NCBI RefSeq assembly: GCF_000003605.2
Contig: NW_003108033.1
Location: forward strand, 1 to 21,049
DNA from: Saccoglossus kowalevskii
Lineage: Eukaryota > Hemichordata > Enteropneusta > Harrimaniidae
Length of the DNA: 21,049 bases
Direction of reading: 5' to 3'
The first letter of the stretch is position 1. Each line of letters opens with the position of its first letter. The position numbers and the translations under genes were made by a program. Under the pieces are notes generated by a model. The model was not told the origin of the DNA and did no database searches. It saw only the letters and a list, made by a program, of their open reading frames with translations. Of the stretch, positions 1 to 10,474 are shown piece by piece.

Positions 1-265
1 TGCTAGGCCCCCCCCCATGTCATTTCGACAACCACCCATCTGTGTATGTGCAGTATATGGCTAGGCTTCCAATGTCATTTGGAGGAACACTCACTTGTGT
101 ATGTGCTGTATTGCTAGGCTTCCAATATCATTTGGAAAACCACCCACCTGTGTATGTGCCGTATTGGTGGTCTTCCAATGTCACTTGGAGAATCACCCAC
201 CTATGTATGTGCTGTTTTGCTGGACTTCCAATGTCATTTGAAGAACCACTCACCTGACTATGTGC
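1..265. repeat. L-unit fragment, partial copy with GGTGG marker
   Basis: This partial block repeats about 480-745 at an offset of 479 bp, close to nine monomers. Shared markers in order are CAGTATATGGC (a 55-bp monomer), CACTTGTGTATG, CCAATATCATTTGG, GTATTGGTGGTC at 161 (matching 640), CACTTGGAG, and ACCTGACTATG. It differs in having GGAGGAACAC and GGAAAACC variants. It shows that the left flank also belongs to the L region, arranged here as a 9-monomer step. Confidence 0.8.
8..16. repeat. Poly-C run replacing a CTCCCC motif
   Basis: Nine consecutive C bases sit where the matching monomer near position 489 reads GGCTCCCCATG. It is the only homopolymer of this kind noticed in the window and lies at the extreme left edge. 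It may be a real slippage expansion or a sequencing or assembly error. Confidence 0.7.
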
Positions 266-334
266 AGTATGGCTAGGCTTTCAATGTCATTTGGCCAACC
301 ACCCACCTGTGTATATGCTGTATGGCTAGGCTTC

Positions 335-1745
335 CAGTGTCATTTGGACATCCACCCACCTGTGTATGTCCTGTATTACTGGTCTTCCAATGTCATTTGG
401 ACAACCACCCACCTGTATATGTGCAGTATGTTTAGGTTTCCAATGTCATTTGGACAACCACCCACCTGTGTATGTGATGTATTGCTAGGCTCCCCATGTC
501 ATTTGGACAACCACCCATCTGTGTATGTGCAGTATATGGCTAGGCTTCCAATGTCATTTGGAGAACCACTCACTTGTGTATGTGCAGTATTGCTAGGCTT
601 CCAATATCATTTGGACAACCACCCACCTGTGTATGTGCTGTATTGGTGGTCTTCCAATGTCACTTGGAGAACCACCCACCTATTTGTGTGCTGTATTGCT
701 GGACTTCCAATGTCATTTGAAGAACCACTCACCTGACTATGTGCAGTATGGCTAGGCTGCCAATGGCATTTGGAGAACGACCCACCTGTGTATGTGCAGT
801 ATGGCAGGCTTCCAATGTCATTTCGAGAACCACCCACCTGTGTATGTGCTGTATTGCTGGTCTTCCAATGTCATTTGGAGAACCACTCACCTGTGTATGT
901 GCAGTATGGCTAGGCTTCCAATGTAATGTGGAGAACCACCCACCTGTGTATGTGCAGTATGGCCAGGCTTCCAATGTCATTTGGAGAACCACCCACTGTG
1001 TATGTGCAGTATGGCTAGGCTTCCAATGTAATGTGAAGAACCACCCATCTGGTCATGTGCAGTATGGCAAAGCTTCCAATGTAGTTTGGACAACCATCCA
1101 CTTGTGTATATGCTGTATGGCTAGGCTCCCAATGTAATTTGGACAACCACCCATCTGTATATGTGCATTATGGCCAGGCTTCCAATGTCATTTGGTCAAC
1201 CACTCACCTGTGTATGTGATGTATTGCTTGGCTTCCAATGTCATTTGGACAACCACTCACCTGTGTATGTGATGTATTGCTAGGCTTCCAATGTCATTTT
1301 TAGAACCACCCACCTGTGTATCTGCTGTATGGCTAGGCTTCCAATGTCATTTGTGAACCACCCACCTGTGTATGTGCACTATGGCTAGGCTTCCAATGTC
1401 ATTTGGAGAACCACCCACCTGTGTATGTGCAGTATGGCAAGGCTTGCAATGTCATTTGGACAACCACCCACCTGTGTATGTGCAATATGGCTAGGCTTCC
1501 AATGTCATTTGGAGAACCACCCACCTGTGTATGTGCAGTATGTTTAGGCTTCCAATGTCATTTGGACAACCACTCACCTGTGTATTTGATGTATTTCTAA
1601 GCTCTCAATGTATTTTGGACAACCACCCACCTGTGTATATGCTGTATGGCTAGGCTTCCACTGTCATTTGGACAACCACCCATCTGTGTATGTGCAGTAT
1701 ATGGCTAGGCTTCCAATGTCATTTGGACAACCACCCACCTGTGTA
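335..1745. repeat. L higher-order unit, copy 1
   Basis: This is a run of about 27 monomers whose variant order recurs at 1873-3178. Markers in order are GGACATCC, TGTCCTGTATTACTGG, GTATGTTTAGGTTTCC (about 427), GGCTCCCCATG, CAGTATATGGC, GTATTGGTGGTC (640), ACCTGACTATG, GGCAAAGCTTCC, GTAGTTTGG, CATTATGGCC, a short CATTTGTGAACC monomer, and GTATTTCTAAGCTCTC (1591). Compared with copy 2 it carries two extra single monomers, near 747-799 and near 1483-1540. These are visible as offset steps from 1538 to 1485 to 1432 bp, each exactly 53. Confidence 0.85.
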
Positions 1746-1872
1746 TGTGCAGTATGACTAGGCTTCCAATGTCATTTGGAGAACCACCCACCTGTGTATG
1801 TGCAGTATGGCTAGGCTTCCAATGTCATTTGGAGAAACACCCACCTGTGTGTGTGCAGTATGGCTATGCTTC

Positions 1873-3178
1873 CAATGTCATTTGGACATCCACCCACCTG
1901 TGTATGTCCTGTATTACTGGTCTTCCAATGTCATTTGGACAACCACCCACCTGTATATGTGCAGTATGTTTAGGTTTCCAATGTCATTTGGACAACCACC
2001 CACCTGTGTATGTGATGTATTGCTAGGCTCCCCATGTCATTTGGACAACCACCCATCTGTGTATGTGCAGTATATGGCTAGGCTTCCAATGTCATTTGGA
2101 GAACCACTCACTTGTGTATGTGCTGTATTGCTAGGCTTCCAATATCATTTGGACAACCACCCACCTGTGTATGTGCTGTATTGGTGGTCTTCCAATGTCA
2201 CTTGGAGAACCACCCACCTATTTATGTGCTGTATTGCTGGACTTCCAATGTCATTTGAATAACCACTCACCTGACTATGTGCAGTATGGCAGGCTTCCAA
2301 TGTCATTTCGAGAACCACCCACCTGTGTATGTGCTGCATTGCTGGTTTTCCAATGTTATTTGGAGAACCACTCACCTGTGTATGTGCAGTATGGCTAGGC
2401 TTCCAATGTAATGTGGAGAACCACCCACCTGTGTATGTGCAGTATGGCCAGGCTTCCAATGTCATTTGGAGAACCATACACTGTGTATGTGCAGTATGGC
2501 TAGGCTTCCAATGTAATGTGAAGAACCACCCATCTGGTTATGTGCAGTATGGCAAAGCTTCCAATGTAGTTTGGACAACCATCCACTTGTGTATATGCTG
2601 TATGGCTAGGCTCCCAATGTAATTTGGACAACCACCCATCTGTATATGTGCATTATGGCCAGGCTTCCAATGTCATTTGGTCAACCACTCACCTGTGTAT
2701 GTGATGTATTGCTTGGCTTCCAATGTCATTTGGACAACCACTCACCTCTGTATGTGATGTATTGCTAGGCTTCCAATGTCATTTTTAGAACCACCCACCT
2801 GTGTATCTGCTGTATGGCTAGGCTTCCAATGTCATTTGTGAACCACCCATCTGTGTATGTGCAGTATGGCTAGGCTTCCAATGTCATTTGGAGAACCACC
2901 CACCTGTGTATGTGCAGTATGGCTAGGCTTGCAATGTCATTTGGACAACCACCCACCTGTGTATGTGCAATATGGCTAGGCTTCCAATGTCATTTGGACA
3001 ACCACTCACCTGTGTATTTGATGTATTTCTAAGCTCTCAATGTATTTTGGACAACCACCCACTTGTGTATATGCTGTATGGCTAGGCTTCCAATGTCATT
3101 TGGACAACCACCAATCTGTGTATGTGCAGTATATGGCTAGGCTTCCAATGTCATTTGGACAACCACCCACCTGTGTAT
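1873..3178. repeat. L higher-order unit, copy 2
   Basis: This copy has the same marker order as copy 1: TTACTGG, TTTAGGTTTCC at about 1968, GTATTGGTGGTC at 2178, CATTTGTGAACC at about 2832, and TTTCTAAGCTCTC at about 3025. It is the better match to the distant copy beginning near 16.83 kb, at an offset of 14,959 with few visible differences. One private change is TGGTTTTCCAATGTTATTTGG near 2342-2360, where other copies read TGGTCTTCCAATGTCATTTGG. Confidence 0.85.
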
Positions 3179-3660
3179 GTGCTGTATTGCTAGGCTTCCA
3201 ATGTCATTTGGACAACCAGCCACCTGTGTATGTGCTGTATTGCTGGTCTTTCAATGTCATTTTGACAACCACCCACGTGTATATGTGAAATATTGCTAGG
3301 CTTCCAATGTCATTTGGAGAAAGACCCACCTGTGTATGTACTGTATTGCTGGTCTTCCAATATCATTTAGAGAACCACTCACCTGTCTATGTGCAGTATG
3401 GCTAGGCTTCCAATGTCATTTGGAGAACGACCCACCTGTGTATGTGCAGTATGGCCAGGCTTCCAATGTCATTTGGAGAACGACCCACGTGTGTATGTGC
3501 AGTATGGCTAGGCTTCCAATGTCATTTGGAGAACCACTCACCTGTGTATGTGCTGTATTGCTGGTCTTCCAATGTCATTTGGAGAATCACTCCCCTGTGT
3601 TTGTGCAGTATGGCAGGGCTTCCAACGTCATTTGGAGAACCACGCACCTGTGTATGTGCA

Positions 3661-3819
3661 GTATGGCTAGGCTTCCAATGTAATGTGGATAACCACCCAC
3701 CTGTGTATTTGCAGTATGGCTAGGCTTCCAATGTAATGTGGATAACCACCCACCTGTGTATGTGCAGTATGGCTAGGCTTCCAATGTAATGTGGATAACC
3801 ACCCACCTGTGTATTTGCA
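3661..3819. repeat. Local three-monomer expansion (159 bp)
   Basis: Three consecutive 53-bp monomers (3661-3713, 3714-3766, 3767-3819) all carry GTAATGTGGATAACC. The first and third end in GTATTTGCA and the second in GTATGTGCA. The otherwise nearly identical second copy at 18.6 kb lacks all three. The inter-copy offset therefore drops from 14,959 to 14,800, a difference of exactly 159. It is either an expansion here or a contraction in the other copy. The donor type resembles the GGATAACC monomer after each beta block, for example near 4247-4299. Confidence 0.85.
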
Positions 3820-3979
3820 GTATGGCTAGGCTTCCAATGTAATGTGAAGAACCACCCATCTATGTATATGCAGTATGGCAAAGATTGCAATTTAATTTGG
3901 ACAACCATCCACTTGTGTATACGCTGTATGGCTAGGCTTCCAATGTCATTTGGACAACCACCCACATGTGGATGTGATG

Positions 3980-4252
3980 TATTGCTAGGCGTCCAATGTG
4001 ATTTGGAGAACCACCCACCTGTGTATGTGCTGTATGGCCAGGCTTCCAATGTCATTTGAGAACCACCCACCTGTGTATGTGCTGTATGGCCAGACTTCCA
4101 ATGTCATTTGGAGAACCACCGACCTGTGTATGTGCAGTATGGGTAGGCTTGCAATGTCATTTGTACAACCACCCACCTGTGTATGTGCAGTACGGCTATG
4201 CTTCCAATGTCATTTGGAGAACCACCCACCTGCGTATGTGCAGTATGGCTAG
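3980..4252. repeat. Beta block, copy 1
   Basis: This five-monomer block is preceded by an X block at 3820-3979. Its markers are GCTAGGCGTCCAATGTG, a 52-bp monomer with CATTTGAGAACC, GGCCAGACTTCC, ACCGACCTG, GTATGGGTAGGCTTGC, TTTGTACAACC, GTACGGCTATGC and ACCTGCGTATG. It is in the GGCGTCC/ACCGACC clade, with copies 2 and 7 essentially the same. Confidence 0.85.
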
Positions 4253-4390
4253 GCTTCCAATGTAATGTGGATAACCACCCACCTGTGTATTTGCAGTATG
4301 GCTAGGCTTCCAATGTCATTTTGAGAACCACCCACATGTGTATGTGCTGAATGGCTAGGCTTCCAATGTCATTTTGAGAACCACCCACGT

Positions 4391-4488
4391 GCATATGTGA
4401 AATATTGCTTGGCTTCCAATGTCATTTGCAGAACGACCCACCTGTGTATGTGCTGTATTGCTGGTCTTCAATGTCACTTGGAGAACCA
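4391..4488. repeat. Mu block, copy 1
   Basis: Markers are GCATATGTGAAATATTGC, TTTGCAGAACGACCC, and GGTCTTCAATGTCACTTGG, the last a monomer one base short. It starts 411 bp after the beta start, the same spacing as in the beta copies at 5301, 7997, 11323 and 18780. Beta and mu therefore travel as one linked unit. Confidence 0.8.
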
Positions 4489-4640
4489 CCTACCTGTGTA
4501 TGTGCTGTAGAGCTGGTCTTCCAATGTCATTTGGAGAACCACTCACCTGTGTATGTGCAGTATGGCTTGGCTTCCAATGTCATTTGGAGAACGACTTACC
4601 TATGTATGTGCAGTATGGCTAGGCTTCCAATGTCATTTGG

Positions 4641-5300
4641 AGAACCACTTACTTGTGTATGTGCTGTATTGCTAGGCTTCCAATATCATTTGGACAACCA
4701 CCCACCTGTGTATGTGCTGTATTGGTGGTCTTCCAATGTCACTTGGAGAACCACCCACCTATTTATGTGCTGTATTGCTGGACTTCCAATGTCATTTGAA
4801 TAACCACTCACCTGACTATGTGCAGTATGGCAGGCTTCCAATGTCATTTCGAGAACCACCCACCTGTGTATGTGCTGCATTGCTGGTCTTCCAATGTCAT
4901 TTGGAGAACCACTCACCTGTGTATGTGCAGTATGGCTAGGCTTCCAATGTAATGTGGAGAACCACCCACCTGTGTATGTGCAGTATGGCCAGGCTTCCAA
5001 TGTCATTTGGAGAACCATACACTGTGTATGTGCAGTATGGCTAGGCTTCCAATGTAATGTGAAGAACCACCCATCTGGTTATGTGCACTATGGCAAAGCT
5101 TCCAATATAGTTTGGACAACCATCCACTTGTGTATATGCTGTATGGCTAGGCTCCCAATGTAATTTGGACAACCACCCATCTGTATATGTGCATTATGGC
5201 CAGGCTTCCAATGTCATTTGGTCAACCACTCACCTGTGTATGTGATGTATTGCTTGGCTTCCAATGTCATTTGGACAACCACTCACCTGTGTATGTGATG
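4641..5300. repeat. L-unit fragment, copy 3
   Basis: This fragment matches 2100-2760 at an offset of 2,541 bp. It includes GTATTGGTGGTC at 4719, ACCTGACTATG, the short GGCAGGC monomer, CCATACACTGTG, GGCAAAGCTTCC and CATTATGGCC. It joins a mu-type neighbourhood on the left and a beta block at 5301 on the right. Both joints keep the 53-bp phase, as expected for unequal exchange between aligned monomers. Confidence 0.8.
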
Positions 5301-5573
5301 TATTGCTAGGCGTCCAATGTGATTTGGAGAACCACCCACCTGTGTATGTGCTGTATGGCCAGGCTTCCAATGTCATTTGAGAACCACCCACCTGTGTATG
5401 TGCTGTATGGCCAGACTTCCAATGTCATTTGGAGAACCACCGACCTGTGTATGTGCAGTATGGGTAGGCTTGCAATGTCATTTGTACAACCACCCACCTG
5501 TGTATGTGCAGTACGGCTATGCTTCCAATGTCATTTGGAGAACCACCCACCTGCGTATGTGCAGTATGGCTAG
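5301..5573. repeat. Beta block, copy 2
   Basis: This has the same variants as copy 1, including GTACGGCTATGC, at an offset of 1,321 bp. Unlike most copies it is not preceded by X: an L fragment abuts it directly. It starts the first nearly full super-repeat of the middle region (beta-mu-M-E-gamma-X). Confidence 0.85.
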
Positions 5574-5711
5574 GCTTCCAATGTAATGTGGATAACCACC
5601 CACCTGTGTATTTGCAGTATGGCTAGGCTTCCAATGTCATTTTGAGAACCACCCACATGTGTATGTGCTGAATGGCTAGGCTTCCAATGTCATTTTGAGA
5701 ACCACCCACGT

Positions 5712-5809
5712 GCATATGTGAAATATTGCTTGGCTTCCAATGTCATTTGCAGAACGACCCACCTGTGTATGTGCTGTATTGCTGGTCTTCAATGTCACTT
5801 GGAGAACCA
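5712..5809. repeat. Mu block, copy 2
   Basis: This matches copy 1 at an offset of 1,321 bp. Just downstream it lacks the CTGTAGAGCTGG monomer present after copy 1 and after the copies at 8408, 11892 and 19191, so the offset falls by 53. Confidence 0.8.
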
Positions 5810-5952
5810 CTCACCTGTGTATGTGCAGTATGGCTTGGCTTCCAATGTCATTTGGAGAACGACCTACCTATGTATGTGCAGTATGGCTAGGCTTCCAATG
5901 TCATTTGGAGAACCACCCACCTGTGTATGTGCAGTATGGCTAGGCTTCCAAT

Positions 5953-6170
5953 GTCAGTTTGAGAACCACCCACCTGTGTATGTGCAATGGCTAAGCTTCC
6001 AATGTCATTTTGAGAACCACCCACCTGTGTATGTGCAGTATGACTAGGCTTCCAATGTCATTTGGAGAACCACCCACCTGTGTATGTGCAGTATGGCTAG
6101 GCTTCCAATGTCATTTGAGAACCACCCATCTGTATATGTGCAATACGGCTAGGCTTTCAGTGTCATTTGG
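5953..6170. repeat. M block, copy 1 (type a)
   Basis: This 218-bp block is marked by GTCAGTTTGAG, a 50-bp monomer reading GTGCAATGGCTAAGC (GTA missing), CAGTATGACTAGG, a CATTTGAGAACC monomer, then CAATACGGCTAGG and TTTCAGTG. Type a is defined by CTAAGC plus TATGACTAGG. All eight M blocks in the window are exactly 218 bp by my counts. Confidence 0.8.
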
Positions 6171-6354
6171 AGAACCACCCACCTGTGTATGTGCAGTATG
6201 GCTTGGCTTCCAATGTCATTTGGAGAACCACCCACCTGTGTATGTGCAGTATGGCTATGCTTCCAATGTCTTTTGGAGAACCACCCACCTGCGTATGTGC
6301 AGTATGGCTAGGCTTCCAATGTAATGTGGATAACCACCCACCTGTGTATTTGCA

Positions 6355-6566
6355 GTATGGCTAGGCTTCCAATATCATTTGGAGAACCACCCACCTGTTT
6401 TATGTGCATTATGGCTAGGCTTCCAATTTCATTTGAGAAATACCCATCTGTGTACGTGCAATATGGCTAGGCTTCCAATGTCATTTGGAGAACCACCCAC
6501 CTGTGTATGTGCAGTATGGCTAGGCTTCCTATGTCATTTTGAGAACCACCCACCTGTATATGTGCA
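6355..6566. repeat. E block, copy 1
   Basis: This is four monomers (212 bp) marked by CCAATATCATTTGG, CTGTTTTATGTGCATTATGG, CCAATTTCATTTGAG, AAATACCCATCTG, GTACGTGCAATATGG and CTTCCTATGTC. It runs directly into a gamma block, as do the three other E copies. Confidence 0.8.
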
Positions 6567-7042
6567 GTAGGGCTAGGCTACCAATGTAATTTTGAGAACC
6601 ACCCATCTGTGTATGTGCAGTATGGCTAGGCTTCCAATGTCATTTGGACAACCATTCATCTGTATATGTGCAGTATGTTTAGGCTTCCAATGTCATTTGG
6701 AGAACCACCCACCTGTGTATGTGATGTATTGCTAGGCTTCCAATGTCATTTGGACAACCACTCACCTGTTCCTGTGCTGATTGCAAGGCTTCCAATGTCA
6801 TTTTGAGAACCATCCACCTGTATATATGCAGTATGTTTAGGTTTCCAGTGTCATTTGGACAACCATCCACATGTGTATGTGCAGTATGGCTAGGCTTCCA
6901 ATGTAATTTGGAGAACCACTCACCTGTGTATGTGCTGTATTGCTGGTCTTCCAATGTCATTTGGAGAATCACTCCCCTGTGTATGTGCAGTGTGGCTTGG
7001 CTTCCAATGTCATTTGGAGAACCACCCACCTGTGTATGTGCA
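6567..7042. repeat. Gamma block, copy 1
   Basis: This nine-monomer block (476 bp) has markers GTAGGGCTAGGCTACC, TAATTTTGAG, ACCATTCATCTG, GTATGTTTAGG, CCTGTTCCTGTGCTGATTGC (6765), GTATATATGC, TTTAGGTTTCCAGTG, GTAATTTGG, GGAGAATCACTCCCC and CAGTGTGG. Private or semi-private variants are ACCATCCACCTG before GTATATATG, and GTGTGGCTTGG, shared with copy 2. Confidence 0.8.
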
Positions 7043-7305
7043 GTATGGCTAGGCTTCCAATGTAATGTGAAGAACCACCCATCTATGTATGTGCAGTTTG
7101 GCAAATGTTGCAATTTAATTTGGACAACCATCCACTTGTGTATATGCAGTATGGCTAGGCTTCCAATGTCATTTGGACAACCACCCACCTGTGTATGTGA
7201 TGTATTGCTAGGCCTCCAATGTGATTTGGAGAACCACCCACCTGTGTATGTGCTGTATGGCTAGGCTTCCAATGTCATTTGAGAACCACCCACCTGTGTA
7301 TGTGC
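7043..7305. repeat. X block plus partial beta block
   Basis: The X block is three monomers with GTAATGTGAAGAACC, CATCTATGTATG, a TTGCAATTTAATTTGG segment and ATCCACTTG. It is followed at 7202 by a beta start of the GGCCTCC clade. Only about two monomers of beta follow (GCCTCCAATGTG, then CATTTGAGAACC) before the sequence moves into generic GTATGGCTAGG monomers. It looks like an exchange-truncated beta. Confidence 0.7.
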
Positions 7306-7996
7306 AGTATGGCTAGGCTTCCAATGTCATTTGGAGAACGACCCACCTGTGTATGTGCAGTATGGCTAGGCTTTCCAATGTCATTTGGAGAACGACCCAC
7401 ATTTGTATGTGCAGTATGGCTAGGCTTCCAATGTCATTTGGAGAACCACTCACCTGTGTATGTGCTGTATTGCTGGTCTTCCAATGTCATTTGGAGAATC
7501 ACTCCCCTGTGTATGTGCAGTATGGCTAGGCTTCCAACGTCATTTGGAGAACCACCCACCTGTGTATGTGCAGTATGGCTAGGCTTCCAATGTAATGTGA
7601 AGAACCACCCATCTATGTATATGCAGTATGGCAAAGATTGCAATTTTATTTGGACAACCACCCACCTGTGTATCTGCTGTATGGCTAGGCTTCCAATGTC
7701 ATTTGTGAACCACCCACCTGTGTATGTGCAGTATGGCTAGGCTTCCAATGTCATTTGGAGAACCACCCACCTGTGTATGTGCAGCATGGCAAGGCTTGCA
7801 ATGTCATTTGGACAACCACCCTCCTGTGTATGTGCAATATGGCTAGGCTTCCAATGTAATGTGAAGAACCACCCATCTATGTATATGCAGTATGGCAAAG
7901 ATTGCAATTTAATTTGGACAACCATCCACTTGTGTATACGCTGTATGGCTAGGCTTCCAATGTCATTTGGACAACCACCCACCTGTGGATGTGATG
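7306..7996. repeat. Mixed monomers with two further X-type segments
   Basis: These are generic monomers (ACGACCC variants, and one with an extra T, GGCTTTCCAATG, near 7371). They are followed by an X-type segment at 7573 that passes into an L-type CATTTGTGAACC monomer. A second X at about 7836 leads normally into beta copy 3. The order suggests several overlapping exchanges. No gene or other element is seen. Confidence 0.7.
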
Positions 7997-8269
7997 TATT
8001 GCTAGGCGTCCAATGTGATTTGGAGAACCACCCACCTGTGTATGTGCTGTATGGCCAGGCTTCCAATGTCATTTGAGAACCACCCACCTGTGTATGTGCT
8101 GAATGGCCAGACTTCCAATGTCATTTGGAGAACCACCGACCTGTGTATGTGCAGTATGGGTAGGCTTGCAATGTCATTTGTACAACCACCCACCTGTGTA
8201 TGTGCAGTATGGCTATGCTTCCAATGTCATTTGGAGAACCACCCACCTGCGTATGTGCAGTATGGCTAG
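7997..8269. repeat. Beta block, copy 3
   Basis: This belongs to the GGCGTCC/ACCGACC clade. Private differences are GTGCTGAATGGCCAG and GTATGGCTATGC, where copies 1, 2 and 7 have TACGG. It lies 2,696 bp after copy 2 and opens the second super-repeat. Confidence 0.85.
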
Positions 8270-8407
8270 GCTTCCAATGTAATGTGGATAACCACCCACC
8301 TGTGTATTTGCAGTATGGCTAGGCTTCCAATGTCATTTTGAGAACCACCCACCTGTGTATGTGCTGAATGGCTAGGCTTCCAATGTCATTTTGAGAACCA
8401 CCCACGT

Positions 8408-8505
8408 GCATATGTGAAATATTGCTTGGCTTCCAATGTCATTTGCAGAACGACCCACCTGTGTATGTGCTGTATTGCTTGTCTTCAATGTCACTTGGAG
8501 AACCA
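8408..8505. repeat. Mu block, copy 3
   Basis: This starts 411 bp after beta copy 3. It has GCTTGTCTTCAATG where other copies have GCTGGTCTTCAATG. It is followed by the CTGTAGAGCTGG monomer, then by a segment with CCAATATCATTTGGAC and ATACGCTG that resembles the tail of X, so the downstream joint is a hybrid. Confidence 0.75.
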
Positions 8506-8648
8506 CCTACCTGTGTATGTGCTGTAGAGCTGGTCTTCCAATATCATTTGGACAACCATCCACTTGTGTATACGCTGTATGGCTAGGCTTCCAATGTCAT
8601 TTGGAGAACCACCCACCTGTGTATGTGCAGTATGGCTAGGCTTCCAAT

Positions 8649-8866
8649 GTCAGTTTGAGAACCACCCACCTGTGTATGTGCAATTGCTAAGCTTCCAATG
8701 TCATTTTGAGAACCACCCACCTGTGTATGTGCAGTATGACTAGGCTTCCAATGTCATTTGGAGAACCACCCACCTGTGTATGTGCAGTATGGCTAGGCTT
8801 CCAATGTCATTTGAGAACCACCCATCTGTATATGTGCAATACGGCTAGGCTTTCAGTGTCATTTGG
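8649..8866. repeat. M block, copy 2 (type a)
   Basis: This is a type a block with a private GTGCAATTGCTAAGC instead of GTGCAATGGCTAAGC. It has the same length and marker order as copy 1, offset 2,696 bp, the same as for beta and mu. Confidence 0.8.
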
Positions 8867-9122
8867 AGAACCACCCACCTGTGTATGTGCAGTATGGCTT
8901 GGCTTCCAATGTAATGTGGATAACCACCCACCTGTGTATTTGCAGTATGGCTAGGCTTCCAATGTCATTTTGAGAACCACCCACCTGTGTATGTGCAGAA
9001 TGGCTAGGCTTCCAATGTCATTTTGAGAACCACCCATCTGTGTATGTGCAATATGGCTAGGCTTCCAATGTCATTTGGAGAACCACCCACCTGTGTATGT
9101 GCAGTATGGCTAGGCTTCCAAT

Positions 9123-9340
9123 GTCAGTTTGAGAATCACCCACCTGTGTATGTGCAATGGCTAGGCTTCCAATGTCATTTTGAGACCCACCCACCTGTGT
9201 ATGTGCAGTATGGCTAGGCTTCCAATGTCATTTGGAGAACCACCCACCTGTGAACGTGCAGTATGGCTAGGCTTCCAATGTCATTTGAGAACCACCCATC
9301 TGTGTATGTGCAATACGGCTAGGCTTTCAGTGTCATTTGG
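9123..9340. repeat. M block, copy 3 (type b)
   Basis: Type b M blocks have GTGCAATGGCTAGGC, CAGTATGGCTAGG in place of the GACTAGG monomer, and a third monomer with ACGTGCAG. Private differences here are GAGACCCACCC and CTGTGAACGTG. A type b block follows a type a block in the second and third super-repeats but is absent from the first. Confidence 0.8.
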
Positions 9341-9365
9341 AGAACCACCCACCTGTGTATGTGCA

Positions 9366-9577
9366 GTATGGCTAGGCTTCCAATATCATTTGGAGAACCA
9401 CCCACCTTTTTTATGTGCATTATGGCTAGGCTTCCAATTTCATTTGAGAAATACCCATCTGTGTACGTGCAATATGGCTAGGCTTCCAATGTCATTTGGA
9501 GAACCACCCACCTGTGTATATGCAGTATGGCTAGGCTTCCTATGTCATTTTGAGAACCACCCACCTGTATATGTGCA
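9366..9577. repeat. E block, copy 2
   Basis: This matches E copy 1 at an offset of 3,011 bp. It has a private run of six T bases where the others read CTGTTTTATG, and GTGTATATGCAG in its last-but-one monomer. Confidence 0.8.
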
Positions 9578-10053
9578 GTAGGGCTAGGCTACCAATGTAA
9601 TTTTGAGAACCACCCATCTGTGTATGCGCAGTATGGCTAGGCTTCCAATGTCATTTGGACAACCATTCATCTGTATATGTGCAGTATGTTTAGGCTTCCA
9701 ATGTCATTTGGAGAACCACCCACCTGTGTATGTGATGTATTGCTAGGCTTCCAATGTCATTTGGACAACCACTCACCTGTTCCTGTGCTGATTGCAAGGC
9801 TTCCAATGTCATTTTGAGAACCACCCACCTGTATATATGCAGTATGTTTAGGTTTCCAGTGTCATTTGGACAACCACCCACATGTGTATGTGCAGTATGG
9901 CTAGGCTTCCAATGTAATTTGGAGAACCACTCACCTGTGTATGTGCTGTATTGCTGGTCTTCCAATGTCATTTGGAGAATCACTCCCCTGTGTATGTGCA
10001 GTGTGGCTTGGCTTCCAATGTCATTTGGAGAACCACCCACCTGTGTATGTGCA
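9578..10053. repeat. Gamma block, copy 2
   Basis: This matches gamma copy 1 at an offset of 3,011 bp, including GTGTGGCTTGG, so copies 1 and 2 form a pair. A private difference is GTATGCGCAG near 9625. Confidence 0.8.
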
Positions 10054-10231
10054 GTATGGCTAGGCTTCCAATGTAATGTGAAGAACCACCCATCTATGTA
10101 TATGCAGTATGGCAAAGATTGCAATTTAATTTGGACAACCATCCACTTGTGTATACGCTGTATGGCTAGGCTTCCAATGTCATTTGGAGAACCACCCACC
10201 TGTGTATGTGCAGTATGGCTAGGCTTCCAAT

Positions 10232-10449
10232 GTCAGTTTGAGAATCACCCACCTGTGTATGTGCAATGGCTAGGCTTCCAATGTCATTTTGAGAACCACC
10301 CACCTGTGTATGTGCAGTATGGCTAGGCTTCCAATGTCATTTGGAGAACCACCCACCTGTGTACGTGCAGTATGGCTAGGCTTCCAATGTCATTTGAGAA
10401 CCACCCATCTGTGTATGTGCAATACGGCTAGGCTTTCAGTGTCATTTGG
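10232..10449. repeat. M block, copy 4 (type b)
   Basis: This is the duplicate of the M block at 9123. It shares GAGAATCACCC and CAATGGCTAGGC, has CTGTGTACGTG rather than GAACGTG, and runs on into ACCCGCCTG just downstream. Confidence 0.8.
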
Positions 10450-10474
10450 AGAACCACCCGCCTGTGTATGTGCT

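Larger units (their letters stand above)
9060..10168. repeat. 1,109-bp tandem duplication, left copy
   Basis: This segment (M type b, E, gamma and the start of X) is followed directly by a second copy at about 10169-11277, offset 1,109 bp. A variant seen only in these two, GAGAATCACCC after GTCAGTTT (9122 and 10231), ties them together. The right copy resumes in the middle of an X block and then completes its own X into beta copy 4. Breakpoints are accurate only to about one monomer. Confidence 0.85.

Noticed and set aside
9754-10326. 190-codon open frame on the plus strand, a cysteine-rich periodic peptide
   Set aside because: The CVCAVWLGFQC-like and MCSMARLPMSF-like segments are the satellite read in three phases. 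Frames end at the TAG of GGCTAGGC wherever it is intact. Indels of 1 to 3 bases occur freely along the array, which is not how a conserved coding repeat behaves.
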